Shown piece after piece: positions 32,320-40,548 of a DNA stretch of 64,000 nt. The translations under genes were made by a program, and so were the position numbers. Numbering within the stretch: position 1 is the stretch's first letter; the number at the start of each line of letters is the position of its first letter. The stretch comes from VAXT01 sp964591295 (GTDB taxonomy: Bacteria; Actinomycetota; Thermoleophilia; Gaiellales; Gaiellaceae), in NCBI GenBank assembly GCA_964591295.1, contig CAZQAG010000001.1, positions 1 to 64,000 of the forward strand. Reading direction: 5' to 3'. The notes under the pieces are model-generated. The model worked only from the letters and a program-made list of their open reading frames with translations. It was not told the DNA's origin and ran no database searches.

Positions 32320-33291
32320 GGCAGCCTCGAGCGAGAGCCGCTCGAGGTCGGCGTCGACCATCATCTCGACGAGCTCCTGGAACGGGACGCGCGGCTCCCA
32401 GCCGAGCTTCGTGCGCGCCTTGGACGCATCGCCGACGAGGTGATCCACCTCGGCCGGCCGGAGGAACTCGGGATCGATGACGACATGCTGCGCCGGATCG
32501 AGGCCCGCTCGGGCGAACGCGACGTCGACGAACTCCTGGATCGAATGCGGCTCGCCGGTCGCGATCACGAAGTCCTCCGGCTCGTCCTGCTGGAGCATGA
32601 GCCACATCATCTCGACGTAGTCGCCCGCGAAGCCCCAGTCGCGCTTCGGCTCGAGGTTGCCGAGACGCAACTCGTCGGTCAAGCCGAGCTTGATCCGCGC
32701 GACGCCGTCCGAGATCTTTCGTGTCACGAACTCGAGCCCGCGCCGAGGCGACTCGTGGTTGAAGAGGATCCCCGACACCGCGAAGAGCCCATACGACTCC
32801 CGGTAGTTGATCGTGATGAAGTGGCCGTAAGCCTTCGCCACTCCGTACGGGGAGCGCGGGTAGAACGGCGTCTGCTCGTTCTGGGGCGTCTCGAGGACCT
32901 TCCCGAACATCTCCGAGGAGGAGGCCTGGTAGAAGCGGATCGCAGGATCGACGCGCCGGATCGCCTCCAGCATCCGTGTCACGCCCACTCCCGTGAACTC
33001 AGCAGTGAGGACCGGCTGCCGCCACGAGGTCGGCACGAAGCTCTGGGCGGCGAGGTTGTAGAGCTCGGTGGGCTGCGCCTCCTCGATCGCGGACACGATC
33101 GAACTGGGGTCGAGCAGGTCGGCCTGAACGAGCCTGATGCGGTCGGCGAGGTGGCCGATCCGCTCGAGGTTTTCCGTCGACGACCGCCGCACCATGCCGA
33201 AGACCTCATAGTCCTTCTCGAGCAGGAGCTCGGCGAGATACGAGCCGTCCTGACCGGTGATCCCCGTGATCAGGGCGCGCCGGTCGCTCAC
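32305..33291 (-). CDS. gmd: GDP-mannose 4,6-dehydratase
   Basis: A 328-residue short-chain dehydrogenase-type enzyme making GDP-4-keto-6-deoxymannose from GDP-mannose. It shows the NAD(P) loop GITGQDGSYLAELLL, the VRRSSTENLERI segment typical of Gmd, catalytic ASSSEMFG and YGVAKAYGH (Tyr/Lys), and NHESPRRGLEFVTRKI, which is diagnostic of GDP-mannose dehydratases. GTG 33291 is chosen because it overlaps the upstream stop (GTGA) and directly precedes the Rossmann strand. With the reductase gene just upstream it supplies a GDP-6-deoxyhexose. Confidence 0.92.
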   Translation of the reverse strand: MSDRRALITGITGQDGSYLAELLLEKDYEVFGMVRRSSTENLERIGHLADRIRLVQADLLDPSSIVSAIEEAQPTELYNLAAQSFVPTSWRQPVLTAEFTGVGVTRMLEAIRRVDPAIRFYQASSSEMFGKVLETPQNEQTPFYPRSPYGVAKAYGHFITINYRESYGLFAVSGILFNHESPRRGLEFVTRKISDGVARIKLGLTDELRLGNLEPKRDWGFAGDYVEMMWLMLQQDEPEDFVIATGEPHSIQEFVDVAFARAGLDPAQHVVIDPEFLRPAEVDHLVGDASKARTKLGWEPRVPFQELVEMMVDADLERLSLEAASQPA

Positions 33292-34166
33292 GTGCGTGCC
33301 GCCCTTGCCACCGTCTCGCGAGCATAGTCGAGGGTGTCCGCAACGGTCTGCTCGAGCGGGATCTCCGCCTTCCACGCCGTGACGGCGTACAGCTTGGAAG
33401 GGTCACCCCAGAGCTCCGGCAGGTCGGCGGGACGCATTCGCTCGGGGTCGGGCTCGACCCGGATCTCGCACCGTGCGAGGCCGAGTAGGAGATCGAGCAC
33501 GTGCTGCATTCCGACCGTGCTTCCGGAGGCGATGTTGTACGTCTCGGCCGCGACGGCAGGGTCTAGAAGCAACGCATACGCGCGGCTTGCGTCCCGCACG
33601 TCGACGATGTCGCGCTTGGCCGAGAGATCACCGACGCGAAGCGTTCCGCCGCCGGTTTGCTCGAGCTCGGCGATCTGCCGCGCCCAGGAGCCGATTGCGA
33701 ACCGTTCGTCCCGACCGGGCCCCTCGGTGGTGAAGGAGCGCGTGATGACGATCTCGAGGTCGCCGCGGGCACGCGCAGGAGCGCATGCGAGCTCCGCTGC
33801 GGCTTTCGAAGCACCGTAGGGCGATACAGGGTCGAGCGGGGCATCCTCGGACGCTGGGAGCTCTCTTGCGCGCCCGTAGACCTCGCCCGTCGACGCAAGC
33901 AGGATCCGCGTGCCCGGCGCGGCTGCCTGCAGCACGTGCAGCGTGCCGAGCACGTTCACGCGCCACGTCTCGACTGGATCGGCCCACGACTCGCCGACGG
34001 ACGAGAGGGCGGCCAGGTGGACGACGGCGGTCGGCTCGACCGCGCGCAGCTCGGCCGCGACAGCCGAGGCGTCCAGGACGTCGGCCTCGGCTGCGACCGC
34101 CCGCCCGCCGAGCTGGGGCAGCAAGTGTCCTCCGACGAACCCTGCCGCGCCGGTGACCAGGATCAC
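33288..34166 (-). CDS. rmd: GDP-4-keto-6-deoxymannose reductase-like NAD-dependent epimerase/reductase
   Basis: A 292-residue extended short-chain dehydrogenase. It begins MILVTGAAGFVGGHLLPQL (Rossmann loop), then STGEVYG and YGASKAAAE (catalytic Tyr/Lys), KRDIVDVRD and YNIASGST. Its position next to gmd indicates the second step, reduction to GDP-D-rhamnose; a fucose-type epimerase-reductase is the alternative, and the short, RMD-like form favours rhamnose. GTG 34166 overlaps the preceding stop by one base (TAGTG). The symbol is given by context and family, not by experiment. Confidence 0.8.
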   Translation of the reverse strand: MILVTGAAGFVGGHLLPQLGGRAVAAEADVLDASAVAAELRAVEPTAVVHLAALSSVGESWADPVETWRVNVLGTLHVLQAAAPGTRILLASTGEVYGRARELPASEDAPLDPVSPYGASKAAAELACAPARARGDLEIVITRSFTTEGPGRDERFAIGSWARQIAELEQTGGGTLRVGDLSAKRDIVDVRDASRAYALLLDPAVAAETYNIASGSTVGMQHVLDLLLGLARCEIRVEPDPERMRPADLPELWGDPSKLYAVTAWKAEIPLEQTVADTLDYARETVARAART

Positions 34167-35173
34167 TACGCGAACCTCCTGACGAGCGACCAGTAGCGCT
34201 CGAGCAAGGGGTTGGCGAGCGTCACGAGCGCCGGCACATCGACCATCTTCGGATCGACGATCGGGGTCAGGTGACGCGCGAGCTCGCGGTCGGGCACGAG
34301 CCGCTCCGACTGGAGCTTTCGGCGGTGACGGGCGAGCCAGCGCGGATGGCGCGCGACCCAGGCCCATCCCCGGGCCTTGTCGCGAAACCAGCCCTGCCGC
34401 AGCGCGACGAGCGTCAGCCCGGCCTCGGCGGCGACGAGCGCCGGAGCGAGGAGGAGCAACATGCGCAGCGAGTACGCGGAGCTGACGAAGATCAGCCGGT
34501 TGCGCTCCATGAAGTAGTTCTTCTTCACGTTCCGGCTGTATTCGTACTCGTGCAGGACGTCGGCCGCCGGCTCGATCACGACCCGCAGGCCCCGCATCCG
34601 CACGCGCCAGCCGAGCTCGAGGTCCTCGTGGTAGATGAAGAGCTCCGGAGTGAAGCCTCCGAGTGACCGGAAGAGCTCGGCGCGGATCGCGAGCGCCGAT
34701 CCGTTCGCGTACGTGATCTCGCGGGTTTCCGTGAGCGACTCGACGGGCTCCCCGTAGCCGTCAGACCAGGCAAGGCCCGTGATGTGAATCACGCAGCCGG
34801 TCGAGTTCAGGCGCTCCGGCTCGTTCATCAGCCGAAGGCGTGCCATCGCAATCCCGATCGAGGGGTCCTCGAGCGCCTTGCCCAGAGCGGCGACGGCGCC
34901 CGGCGCAACCGTCGTGTCCGGGTTGAGGAAGACGAGCACGTCCCCGGTCGCGTGCTCGGCTCCGAGGGTCGAGCCGGCCGCGAAGCCGATGTTCCCGCCG
35001 GGCTCGACGAGCTTGACGCCGGATAGCTCTGCGACGGCCTCGATCTCGGGCCCACGGGCACCGTTGTTGACGACGATCAGCTCGTGCTCGGGATCGTCGC
35101 GCTGCACCGACTCGACGCAGCGGACGAGCACCGGGCCCGAGTCGTAGGCCACGATCACGACGGACGCAGGCAT
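34166..35173 (-). CDS. Glycosyltransferase family 2
   Basis: A 335-residue GT-A enzyme (VVIVAYDSGPVLVRCVES, FLNPDTTVAPGA, YHEDLELGWRVRMRG). After the catalytic domain comes EYEYSRNVKKNYFMERNR, then two hydrophobic segments and a basic C-terminal tail. This extension is shared closely with the GT2 at 49500-50501, so the two are paralogues. ATG 35173 is preferred over the GTG 45 nt upstream because TAAGGT lies 8 nt before it. First gene of the unit that continues with rmd and gmd, so it may be a GDP-rhamnose user. Confidence 0.86.
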   Translation of the reverse strand: MPASVVIVAYDSGPVLVRCVESVQRDDPEHELIVVNNGARGPEIEAVAELSGVKLVEPGGNIGFAAGSTLGAEHATGDVLVFLNPDTTVAPGAVAALGKALEDPSIGIAMARLRLMNEPERLNSTGCVIHITGLAWSDGYGEPVESLTETREITYANGSALAIRAELFRSLGGFTPELFIYHEDLELGWRVRMRGLRVVIEPAADVLHEYEYSRNVKKNYFMERNRLIFVSSAYSLRMLLLLAPALVAAEAGLTLVALRQGWFRDKARGWAWVARHPRWLARHRRKLQSERLVPDRELARHLTPIVDPKMVDVPALVTLANPLLERYWSLVRRFA

Positions 35174-35181
35174 CGGCGAAG

Positions 35182-35187
35182 ACCTTA
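35182..35187 (-). promoter_or_regulatory. -10 hexamer TAAGGT for the GT2-rmd-gmd unit
   Basis: Minus-strand TAAGGT ends 8 nt before ATG 35173, supporting that start and a leaderless transcript. Confidence 0.5.
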
Positions 35188-35209
35188 CGTGGGCTTCAAA
35201 CAACCCTGG

Positions 35210-35215
35210 TACCGT
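35210..35215 (+). promoter_or_regulatory. -10 hexamer TACCGT for the polyprenyl-phosphate GT2 gene
   Basis: TACCGT ends 8 nt before ATG 35224. Confidence 0.5.
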
Positions 35216-35223
35216 CACTCGGA

Positions 35224-36447
35224 ATGCTGGACGGAGATTCTGGCACCGCCGTCGAAGTCTCGGTCATCCTCCCCTGCCTGAACGAGGAGCGGGCGGTCGG
35301 GGCCGTGATCGACGAGGCCTGGCAGGGACTCGAGGCGGCGGGAGTCGAGGGAGAGATCGTCGTCGTCGACAACGGCTCGACGGACCGCTCGGCCGAGATC
35401 GCGGAGGAGCACGGCGCGCGCGTCGTCCACGAGCAGCGCCCCGGGTACGGCAGCGCCTACCTGCGCGGCCTGGCCGAGGCGAAGGGCGAGATCATCGTCA
35501 TGGCCGACGCCGACGGCACCTATCCGCTGCACGATTTGGTGCCGTTCATCGAAGCGATCCGCGGCGGCGATGACATGGTGCTCGGCTCGAGGTTCCAGGG
35601 AAAGATCCACCAGGGCGCGATGCCATGGGCGCATCGCTGGATCGGCAACCCGGTGCTGACCGCGATCCTCAACGTCTTCTTCGGTGTGAAGGTCTCCGAC
35701 GCCCACTGCGGGCTGCGCGCGATCAGCCGTGAGGCCGTGCCCGTGCTGCACCTCCAGTCGACCGGCATGGAGTTCGCCTCCGAGATGATCCTCAAGGCAG
35801 CGAAACGGGGCCTGAAGGTCGGCGACATCCCGATCGAGTACCGGCCCCGAATCGGCGAGTCCAAGCTAAATACGTTCCGGGACGGCTGGCGCCACCTGCG
35901 CTTCATGCTGATCCACTCCTCGACCTTCCTCTTCATCATCCCGGGCGCCCTGCTGCTGCTGCTCGGGCTCGCGATCATGCTTCCCCTGGCCGGCGGGCCG
36001 ATCCAGGCATTCGGGCTCGAATGGCACATCCACGCGATGATCGTCGGCAGCACGGCGACGCTCGTCGGCGGTCAGGTTCTCCAGTTGGGACTCTTCGCCC
36101 GCACCTACGCGATCCTCTACCTCGGCGACCGTGACCCGTACCTCCCGCGACTCTGGGGAAAGGTGCGGCTGGAGCACGGGCTCCTGGTGGGGCTCGGTCT
36201 CTCGCTTGCCGGGATGGGGATCATCGCCGGGATCTTCATCGAGTGGGCTTCCGGAGGCTTTCAGGCGCTCGGGCGCGAGCACCAGGCCCTGCTCGGACTG
36301 ACGCTCACCGGGCTCGGAGTTCAGACGATCTTTGGCTCGTTCTTCCTCAGCGTCCTCGGGCTGAGGCAGCACTTCATCCTCGACGAGAGCGGGACGCCGA
36401 CGCCCGTCGAGGAGCCCGCGCAGGTGCCCGTCGGCGATTCTCGCTGA
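35224..36447 (+). CDS. GT2 polyprenyl-phosphate sugar transferase with C-terminal membrane domain
   Basis: A 407-residue protein. Residues 10-230 are a GT-A domain related to dolichol-phosphate glucose/mannose synthases: VDNGSTDRSAEIAEEHGARV, MADADGTYPLHD (metal/nucleotide site) and SDAHCGLRAISREA. Residues about 235-395 contain four hydrophobic helices. Such enzymes load a sugar onto undecaprenyl phosphate, the donor used by GT-C enzymes such as 29028-31232. Its last 74 bp overlap the convergent DUF2304 gene. Confidence 0.86.
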   Translation: MLDGDSGTAVEVSVILPCLNEERAVGAVIDEAWQGLEAAGVEGEIVVVDNGSTDRSAEIAEEHGARVVHEQRPGYGSAYLRGLAEAKGEIIVMADADGTYPLHDLVPFIEAIRGGDDMVLGSRFQGKIHQGAMPWAHRWIGNPVLTAILNVFFGVKVSDAHCGLRAISREAVPVLHLQSTGMEFASEMILKAAKRGLKVGDIPIEYRPRIGESKLNTFRDGWRHLRFMLIHSSTFLFIIPGALLLLLGLAIMLPLAGGPIQAFGLEWHIHAMIVGSTATLVGGQVLQLGLFARTYAILYLGDRDPYLPRLWGKVRLEHGLLVGLGLSLAGMGIIAGIFIEWASGGFQALGREHQALLGLTLTGLGVQTIFGSFFLSVLGLRQHFILDESGTPTPVEEPAQVPVGDSR

Positions 36448-36805
36448 CCGGCGTCTCACTCTCACGCACCTTCGACTCGAGCAGCGCGAGGCGCTGAGCA
36501 AGCGTCTTGTTCTGATCCGAGAGGCGCGAGAGCACAGTCGAGTAATGCAGGAGCACGATGAGGACGAAGAGCCCCGCGACCATGTAGAGGGCCGAAGGCG
36601 GATAGGCGACGCCGGTGACATCGGCAAGCTTGTAGAGGGCGCCTCTCCAGACGGCGAGCACGAGCATGACGACCCCGGTGGCAATCCAGAGCAGCGCGTA
36701 GCGCTCCTGGAGCTTCCTCCGCCTGATCAGCTCGATGACGACGCCGAGCACGATCAGGACGGCGAGCCCGGCAACGAGAGACAGGCGCCCCGACGAGTAC
36801 GTCAT
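36374..36805 (-). CDS. DUF2304 membrane protein
   Basis: A 143-residue protein with three hydrophobic helices (about 8-25, 38-56, 70-88), then a heptad-like segment (STVLSRLSDQNKTLAQRLALLESKV) and a basic tail. This is the DUF2304 arrangement; members sit beside polyprenyl-phosphate GT2 genes and may assist or anchor the transferase. ATG overlaps the stop of the upstream GT2 gene (ATGA). The basic tail lies in the convergent overlap with 35224-36447. Confidence 0.8.
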   Translation of the reverse strand: MTYSSGRLSLVAGLAVLIVLGVVIELIRRRKLQERYALLWIATGVVMLVLAVWRGALYKLADVTGVAYPPSALYMVAGLFVLIVLLHYSTVLSRLSDQNKTLAQRLALLESKVRESETPVSENRRRAPARAPRRASASRSRRG

Positions 36806-37503
36806 TGAGCCGGCCGCGGACGAAGGAGCCCGACGAAGAGGGCGAGCGAGACCTTGCTCATGTAATAGAGCGAACGGAAGGCGGTGATCGACGAACGGCC
36901 GGTCTCGCGCTGACGCATTGCAACGGGCACCTCGACCATCCTCAGGCGGTGCCGGAAGACGAGCACGGTCGCCTCCACCTCCGGGTAGTCGTGCGGGTAG
37001 TCGGAAGCGAAGAGGTTGATGCCGCGACGATTCATGGCCCGGAAGCCGGACGTCGTGTCGGTGACACGCTGGCGGACGATCAGCGAGACGGCGCCCGCGA
37101 AGAGGGCGATGCCGAGTCGGCGGCCCAGGGGCGCGCGGTAGCGACGCTCACCGGCGAAGCGCGACCCGACGGCGATGTCGGCCTGACCCGAGAGGACCGG
37201 CTCGAGCAGCAGGGCGAGCTCTCGCGGGTCATGCTGGCCGTCCCCGTCGATCTGCACGGCGATGTCGAACCCCATCTCGCACGCGTACTGCAGCCCGGTC
37301 TGCACGGCGGCGCCGATCCCAAGGTTGTACGGAAGACTCACAACGTACGCGCCGGCCGCATGAGCGATCGCGGCCGTCCCGTCGGTCGAGCCGTCGTCGA
37401 CGACGACGACCTCGAACTCGGGGTCGGCCTCGCGGATCTCCGCGATGATCGACGCGATGGAACCCGCCTCGTTGTAGGCAGGGACGACAGCCGCTTTCCG
37501 CAT
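36802..37503 (-). CDS. GT2, dolichol-phosphate-mannose-synthase-like
   Basis: A 233-residue GT-A enzyme beginning MRKAAVVPAYNEAGSIASII, with VVVDDGSTDGTAAIA, the metal-binding QIDGDGQHDP, TDTTSGFRAMNRRG and the acceptor-site MRQRETGRSSI. This is the cytosolic polyprenyl-monophosphate sugar synthase type without a membrane domain. The neighbouring DUF2304 protein is its usual partner. ATG 37503 is the only start that gives the correct first strand. Product is most likely a polyprenyl-phosphate hexose for GT-C enzymes (inference). Confidence 0.86.
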   Translation of the reverse strand: MRKAAVVPAYNEAGSIASIIAEIREADPEFEVVVVDDGSTDGTAAIAHAAGAYVVSLPYNLGIGAAVQTGLQYACEMGFDIAVQIDGDGQHDPRELALLLEPVLSGQADIAVGSRFAGERRYRAPLGRRLGIALFAGAVSLIVRQRVTDTTSGFRAMNRRGINLFASDYPHDYPEVEATVLVFRHRLRMVEVPVAMRQRETGRSSITAFRSLYYMSKVSLALFVGLLRPRPAQ

Positions 37504-37522
37504 ACCGCCTGTATCGGCGGTT

Positions 37523-38305
37523 CTAGCCCCTTTCCTTAGTGCCCCAACGGAGTCGGTGCAGCGCGAGCTCCAGCACGGCCGGAATCGGTCGAAAGCCCCA
37601 GAAATAGCGGTACCAGGCCCGCCCGAGCCGCCCGAGCCTGGTCGGCCGTTTGCTGCGGTAGAGACGATTGTGCTTCTCGCGCAGCCTACGGAAAGCCTTT
37701 CGGTACGAGCGCCTGTCGACCCAGTGCTTCGAGCCCTCGTGGCGCCGGTACTCGACCGTCTCCGCGTCGATCTGCTTCCCCTCCCAACCGTGGGCGAGCG
37801 CATGCACCCAGTGCTCCCAGTCCTCGAACTGCTCGAACTCGGGGTCGTACCCTCCGGTCCGCTCGAACACCTCCCTGCGCGCGAGCGCGCTGAGGCCGAT
37901 CGTGTGGCGGTACAGGAGCGCGTAGGGGTCGTAGGGCGGAAAGCGGAGCTCGCCCTCCCAGTCGCCGAAGAAGCGCATCCGCCCGTAGGCGAAGCCGAGC
38001 CTGGGGTCGGCCTCGAGCGGAGCGCGCAGCGTGTCCAGCGCTCCGGGGACGAGGCGGTCGTCTGCGTCGAGGACGAGCGCGTAGGGCGTCTCGACCTCGG
38101 CGAGCCCCGCGTTGCGGGCGCGGGCGACCCCTTTGTTCTCCTGGCGGAGCACCTTCACCTCAGGTGGAAGCTCGGGGAGCGGCTCTGTCGAGCCGTCGTC
38201 GACGACGATCACGCGAGCACCCTCCCGAAGAGCGCTGTCCACTGCCTCAGGGAGGAACCGCGCGTAGTTGAAGCACGCGATCACCACGGTGACGTCCTGT
38301 TCCAT
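37523..38305 (-). CDS. Glycosyltransferase family 2
   Basis: A 260-residue GT-A enzyme: TVVIACFNYARFLPEAVDSAL, IVVDDGST, LDADDRLVPGALD (DxD), then YDPEFEQFEDWEHWVHALAHG, and a basic C-terminal helix. It is the first gene of a three-gene minus-strand unit with the DPM-like GT2 and DUF2304. A near-match -10 (GATACT, 38313-38318 on the minus strand) lies 7 nt upstream of ATG 38305. Specificity unknown. Confidence 0.85.
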   Translation of the reverse strand: MEQDVTVVIACFNYARFLPEAVDSALREGARVIVVDDGSTEPLPELPPEVKVLRQENKGVARARNAGLAEVETPYALVLDADDRLVPGALDTLRAPLEADPRLGFAYGRMRFFGDWEGELRFPPYDPYALLYRHTIGLSALARREVFERTGGYDPEFEQFEDWEHWVHALAHGWEGKQIDAETVEYRRHEGSKHWVDRRSYRKAFRRLREKHNRLYRSKRPTRLGRLGRAWYRYFWGFRPIPAVLELALHRLRWGTKERG

Positions 38306-38335
38306 GCCCGCAAGTATCGGCGCAGGCGGTGACGG

Positions 38336-38341
38336 TACGAT
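38336..38341 (+). promoter_or_regulatory. -10 hexamer TACGAT before a possible CTG start
   Basis: TACGAT ends 7 nt before the in-frame CTG at 38349, the same geometry as at 11281-11286. It lies downstream of the ATG at 38304, which argues against that ATG. Confidence 0.4.
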
Positions 38342-38348
38342 TCAGCGC

Positions 38349-39128
38349 CTGAGCACGACTCCGCCCGCCGCCCAGGAAACAAAGAGCCGCGTCCGCGCCT
38401 TCTGGGAGGACGAGCCCTGCGGCTCCGTCCATGGAAGCGCCCCGGAGGGCACGCAGGAGTACTTCGACGAGATCGAGCAGCGCCGCTACGAGCTCGAGCC
38501 GTTCATCCTCCCGCTGGCCGACTTTTCCGGCTCTCGCGGACGCAGCGTGCTCGAGATCGGCGTCGGGCTCGGAACCGATTTCGTCCAATTCGCCCGGGCC
38601 GGCGCGAAGGTGTCCGGAATCGACCTCACCGAGCACGGCGTCGAGCTCGTCCGCCGACGGCTGGCGCTCGAGGGGCTCGAGGGAGATGTCCGCGTGGCCG
38701 ACGCCGAAAGCCTGCCGTTCGAGGACGCGAGCTTCGACAAGGTCTACTCGTGGGGCGTCCTGCATCACACGCCGGCCACCGAGCAGGCCGTGCGGGAGGC
38801 GCTTCGAGTGCTTCGTCCGGGCGGAGAGCTCTGCGTCATGCTCTACTCGCGCCACTCGTGGGTCGCGTACAAGCTCTGGGTGCGCTTTGCGCTCCTCGAA
38901 GGACGGCTGGGACGCTCGCTCGCGGACGTGCTCGCCGCCCACATGGAGAGCGAGGGGACGCGCGGGTTCACGAAGGACGAGCTGCGCAAGATGTTCCAGG
39001 GCCTCGAGGAGCTTCGGATCGAGAAGGTCCCAACACCGTACGACCGCCGGTGGCTCGGCCCGGTCGCGAGCCTGACGGGGCGCTGGCTCGGGTGGTTCAG
39101 CGTGATTCGGGGGCGAAAGCCGAGCTGA
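38349..39128 (+). CDS. SAM-dependent methyltransferase
   Basis: A class I methyltransferase of about 259 residues: VLEIGVGLGTDFVQFARAG (motif I), SGIDLTEHGVELVRRRLALE, and VYSWGVLHHTPATEQAV. The N-terminus is AAQETKSRVRAFWEDEPCGS, a form common to this methyltransferase group. Start choice: ATG 38304 shares the sequence CATG with the divergent GT2 start and leaves no promoter space, while CTG 38349 has TACGAT 7 nt upstream. I chose CTG, but ATG 38304 remains possible and would add 15 residues. It ends 66 nt before the convergent flippase stop. Confidence 0.8.
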   Translation: MSTTPPAAQETKSRVRAFWEDEPCGSVHGSAPEGTQEYFDEIEQRRYELEPFILPLADFSGSRGRSVLEIGVGLGTDFVQFARAGAKVSGIDLTEHGVELVRRRLALEGLEGDVRVADAESLPFEDASFDKVYSWGVLHHTPATEQAVREALRVLRPGGELCVMLYSRHSWVAYKLWVRFALLEGRLGRSLADVLAAHMESEGTRGFTKDELRKMFQGLEELRIEKVPTPYDRRWLGPVASLTGRWLGWFSVIRGRKPS

Positions 39129-39194
39129 GCCTCTGCCGGAACGCCTCCGGGCTGTAGCCCGCGTGCAGCAGCCGGAAAGGGCGCGTCGCGGGAT

Positions 39195-40520
39195 TCAACC
39201 CGGCGCCCTGGAGAACGCGACACGAACGAAGCGCACGACCTCCCCCGGTCTCGGCAGGAGGACGCGGTAGCTGCCGGCCGCCCTGGCGAAAAGCCACATG
39301 TGGAGGACGAGGAGCACTGCGTACGTGATGCTCGATGCGAGCGACGCCACCCACGCCCCGCGCCCGGGCAGGAAAACGACGTTCAGGACGACGTTCAGCG
39401 CCAGGCCGCCGATCAAGAACGCCAGCGCCTGCATCGGGTATCCGCGGCCGGCGAAGTGCTGGGAAAGGATGGTCAGCATGCCGAGGCTGAAGATCCCTGG
39501 CAGGAGCCAGTAGTAGAGGGACGTCGCGCCCGAGTAGTCGTCGCCGAAGAACGAGCGAACCGCGATTCCCGCAATGGGCACCGTGGCCAGGCAGAAGAGG
39601 CCGTAGAGCACCGCGATCGACCGGAAGACCTCGGCGCTCGCCTCGGTCGGGTCGCCCCGTGCGACGCGAGTGAAGAGATTGAGCCCGATCACCGTCGGCA
39701 GCACGAACATCCCGTCCGCGAGCGTCGAAGCCACGGAGTAGAGCCCCGCCTGCGTCCTGCCCAGGAACGCGTTGACCAGCAGCAGGTCGAGCCGGATGAC
39801 GAGAAACGACACGAGGATTGCGACGTAGATCCGAAAGCCGTACGTGAGCATCCTTCGGACAAGCACGAGGTCGGGCCGCCGGACGACCGGTGAGCGCCTT
39901 GTCAGCAGGACGAAGTACGCCGCCGCGGCGGCATAACGGCCGGCAGCAAGCACGGCCAACGTTCCCGTTAGGCGGAGGTCGGCGAGGACGAAACCGGCGA
40001 TGAGCGCGACCAACGTGAGCGCCGTTTGCGAGACTTCGACGGCGTTGTACGCGACCATCCGGCCCTCGCCGAGAAGGACGCTCTGCAGGAAGACGGCGGC
40101 GAGCGCGCCCGGAATCCCCACTAGCGTGATCGTCAGCGGCGCCCAGCCGAGGCCCTCGATTACGTCCGGTGTAATGACATTGATCGCGATGCCGACGCCT
40201 GCGAGCACGATCCCGAGCGCTCCTGCCAGCCACAGCGCGTTGCCGATGATCCTCGGCACCAGTTCCGGGTTGCGGGCCACGAAGTAGGGATTCGCGGTCG
40301 TCAGTCCGAGGCTCCCGAACTGGACGAGCAGGAGCGCCAGGCTGAAGGCGACCGCGAACAGGCCCTGGCCGGAGGGGCCAAGCTCCCGTGCGACGACCAC
40401 CGCGATCGCAAGACCGAGGAGCAGCGTCGCAGCCTTCCCGCCGAACGTGAGAAAGACGTCGGTGCGAAGGCGGGCAGGTGGAGGTAGCGGCATGATGGGC
40501 TCGGTGTTCATGTGAGCCAT
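39195..40520 (-). CDS. Polysaccharide flippase (Wzx/MOP superfamily)
   Basis: A 441-residue membrane protein with about twelve to fourteen helices. LGPSGQGLFAVAFSLALLLVQFG near the N-terminus and ARGDPTEASAEVFRSIAVLYG in the second half are typical of oligosaccharide flippases, which move undecaprenyl-linked repeat units across the membrane. ATG 40520 or the second Met at 40511 are both possible. Its presence along with an ABC exporter elsewhere in the window implies two export routes. No Wzy polymerase was recognised nearby. Confidence 0.85.
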   Translation of the reverse strand: MAHMNTEPIMPLPPPARLRTDVFLTFGGKAATLLLGLAIAVVVARELGPSGQGLFAVAFSLALLLVQFGSLGLTTANPYFVARNPELVPRIIGNALWLAGALGIVLAGVGIAINVITPDVIEGLGWAPLTITLVGIPGALAAVFLQSVLLGEGRMVAYNAVEVSQTALTLVALIAGFVLADLRLTGTLAVLAAGRYAAAAAYFVLLTRRSPVVRRPDLVLVRRMLTYGFRIYVAILVSFLVIRLDLLLVNAFLGRTQAGLYSVASTLADGMFVLPTVIGLNLFTRVARGDPTEASAEVFRSIAVLYGLFCLATVPIAGIAVRSFFGDDYSGATSLYYWLLPGIFSLGMLTILSQHFAGRGYPMQALAFLIGGLALNVVLNVVFLPGRGAWVASLASSITYAVLLVLHMWLFARAAGSYRVLLPRPGEVVRFVRVAFSRAPG

Positions 40521-40548
40521 GGTCGCAGAGCCGTGTGATGATTCGGCC

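Noticed and set aside
40519..40548. ATG 40519 as start of the GT4 gene, sharing CATG with the flippase start
   Set aside because: GTG 40549 directly precedes the first beta strand normal for this family and leaves room for promoters; the upstream codons look non-conserved. Kept only as an alternative.
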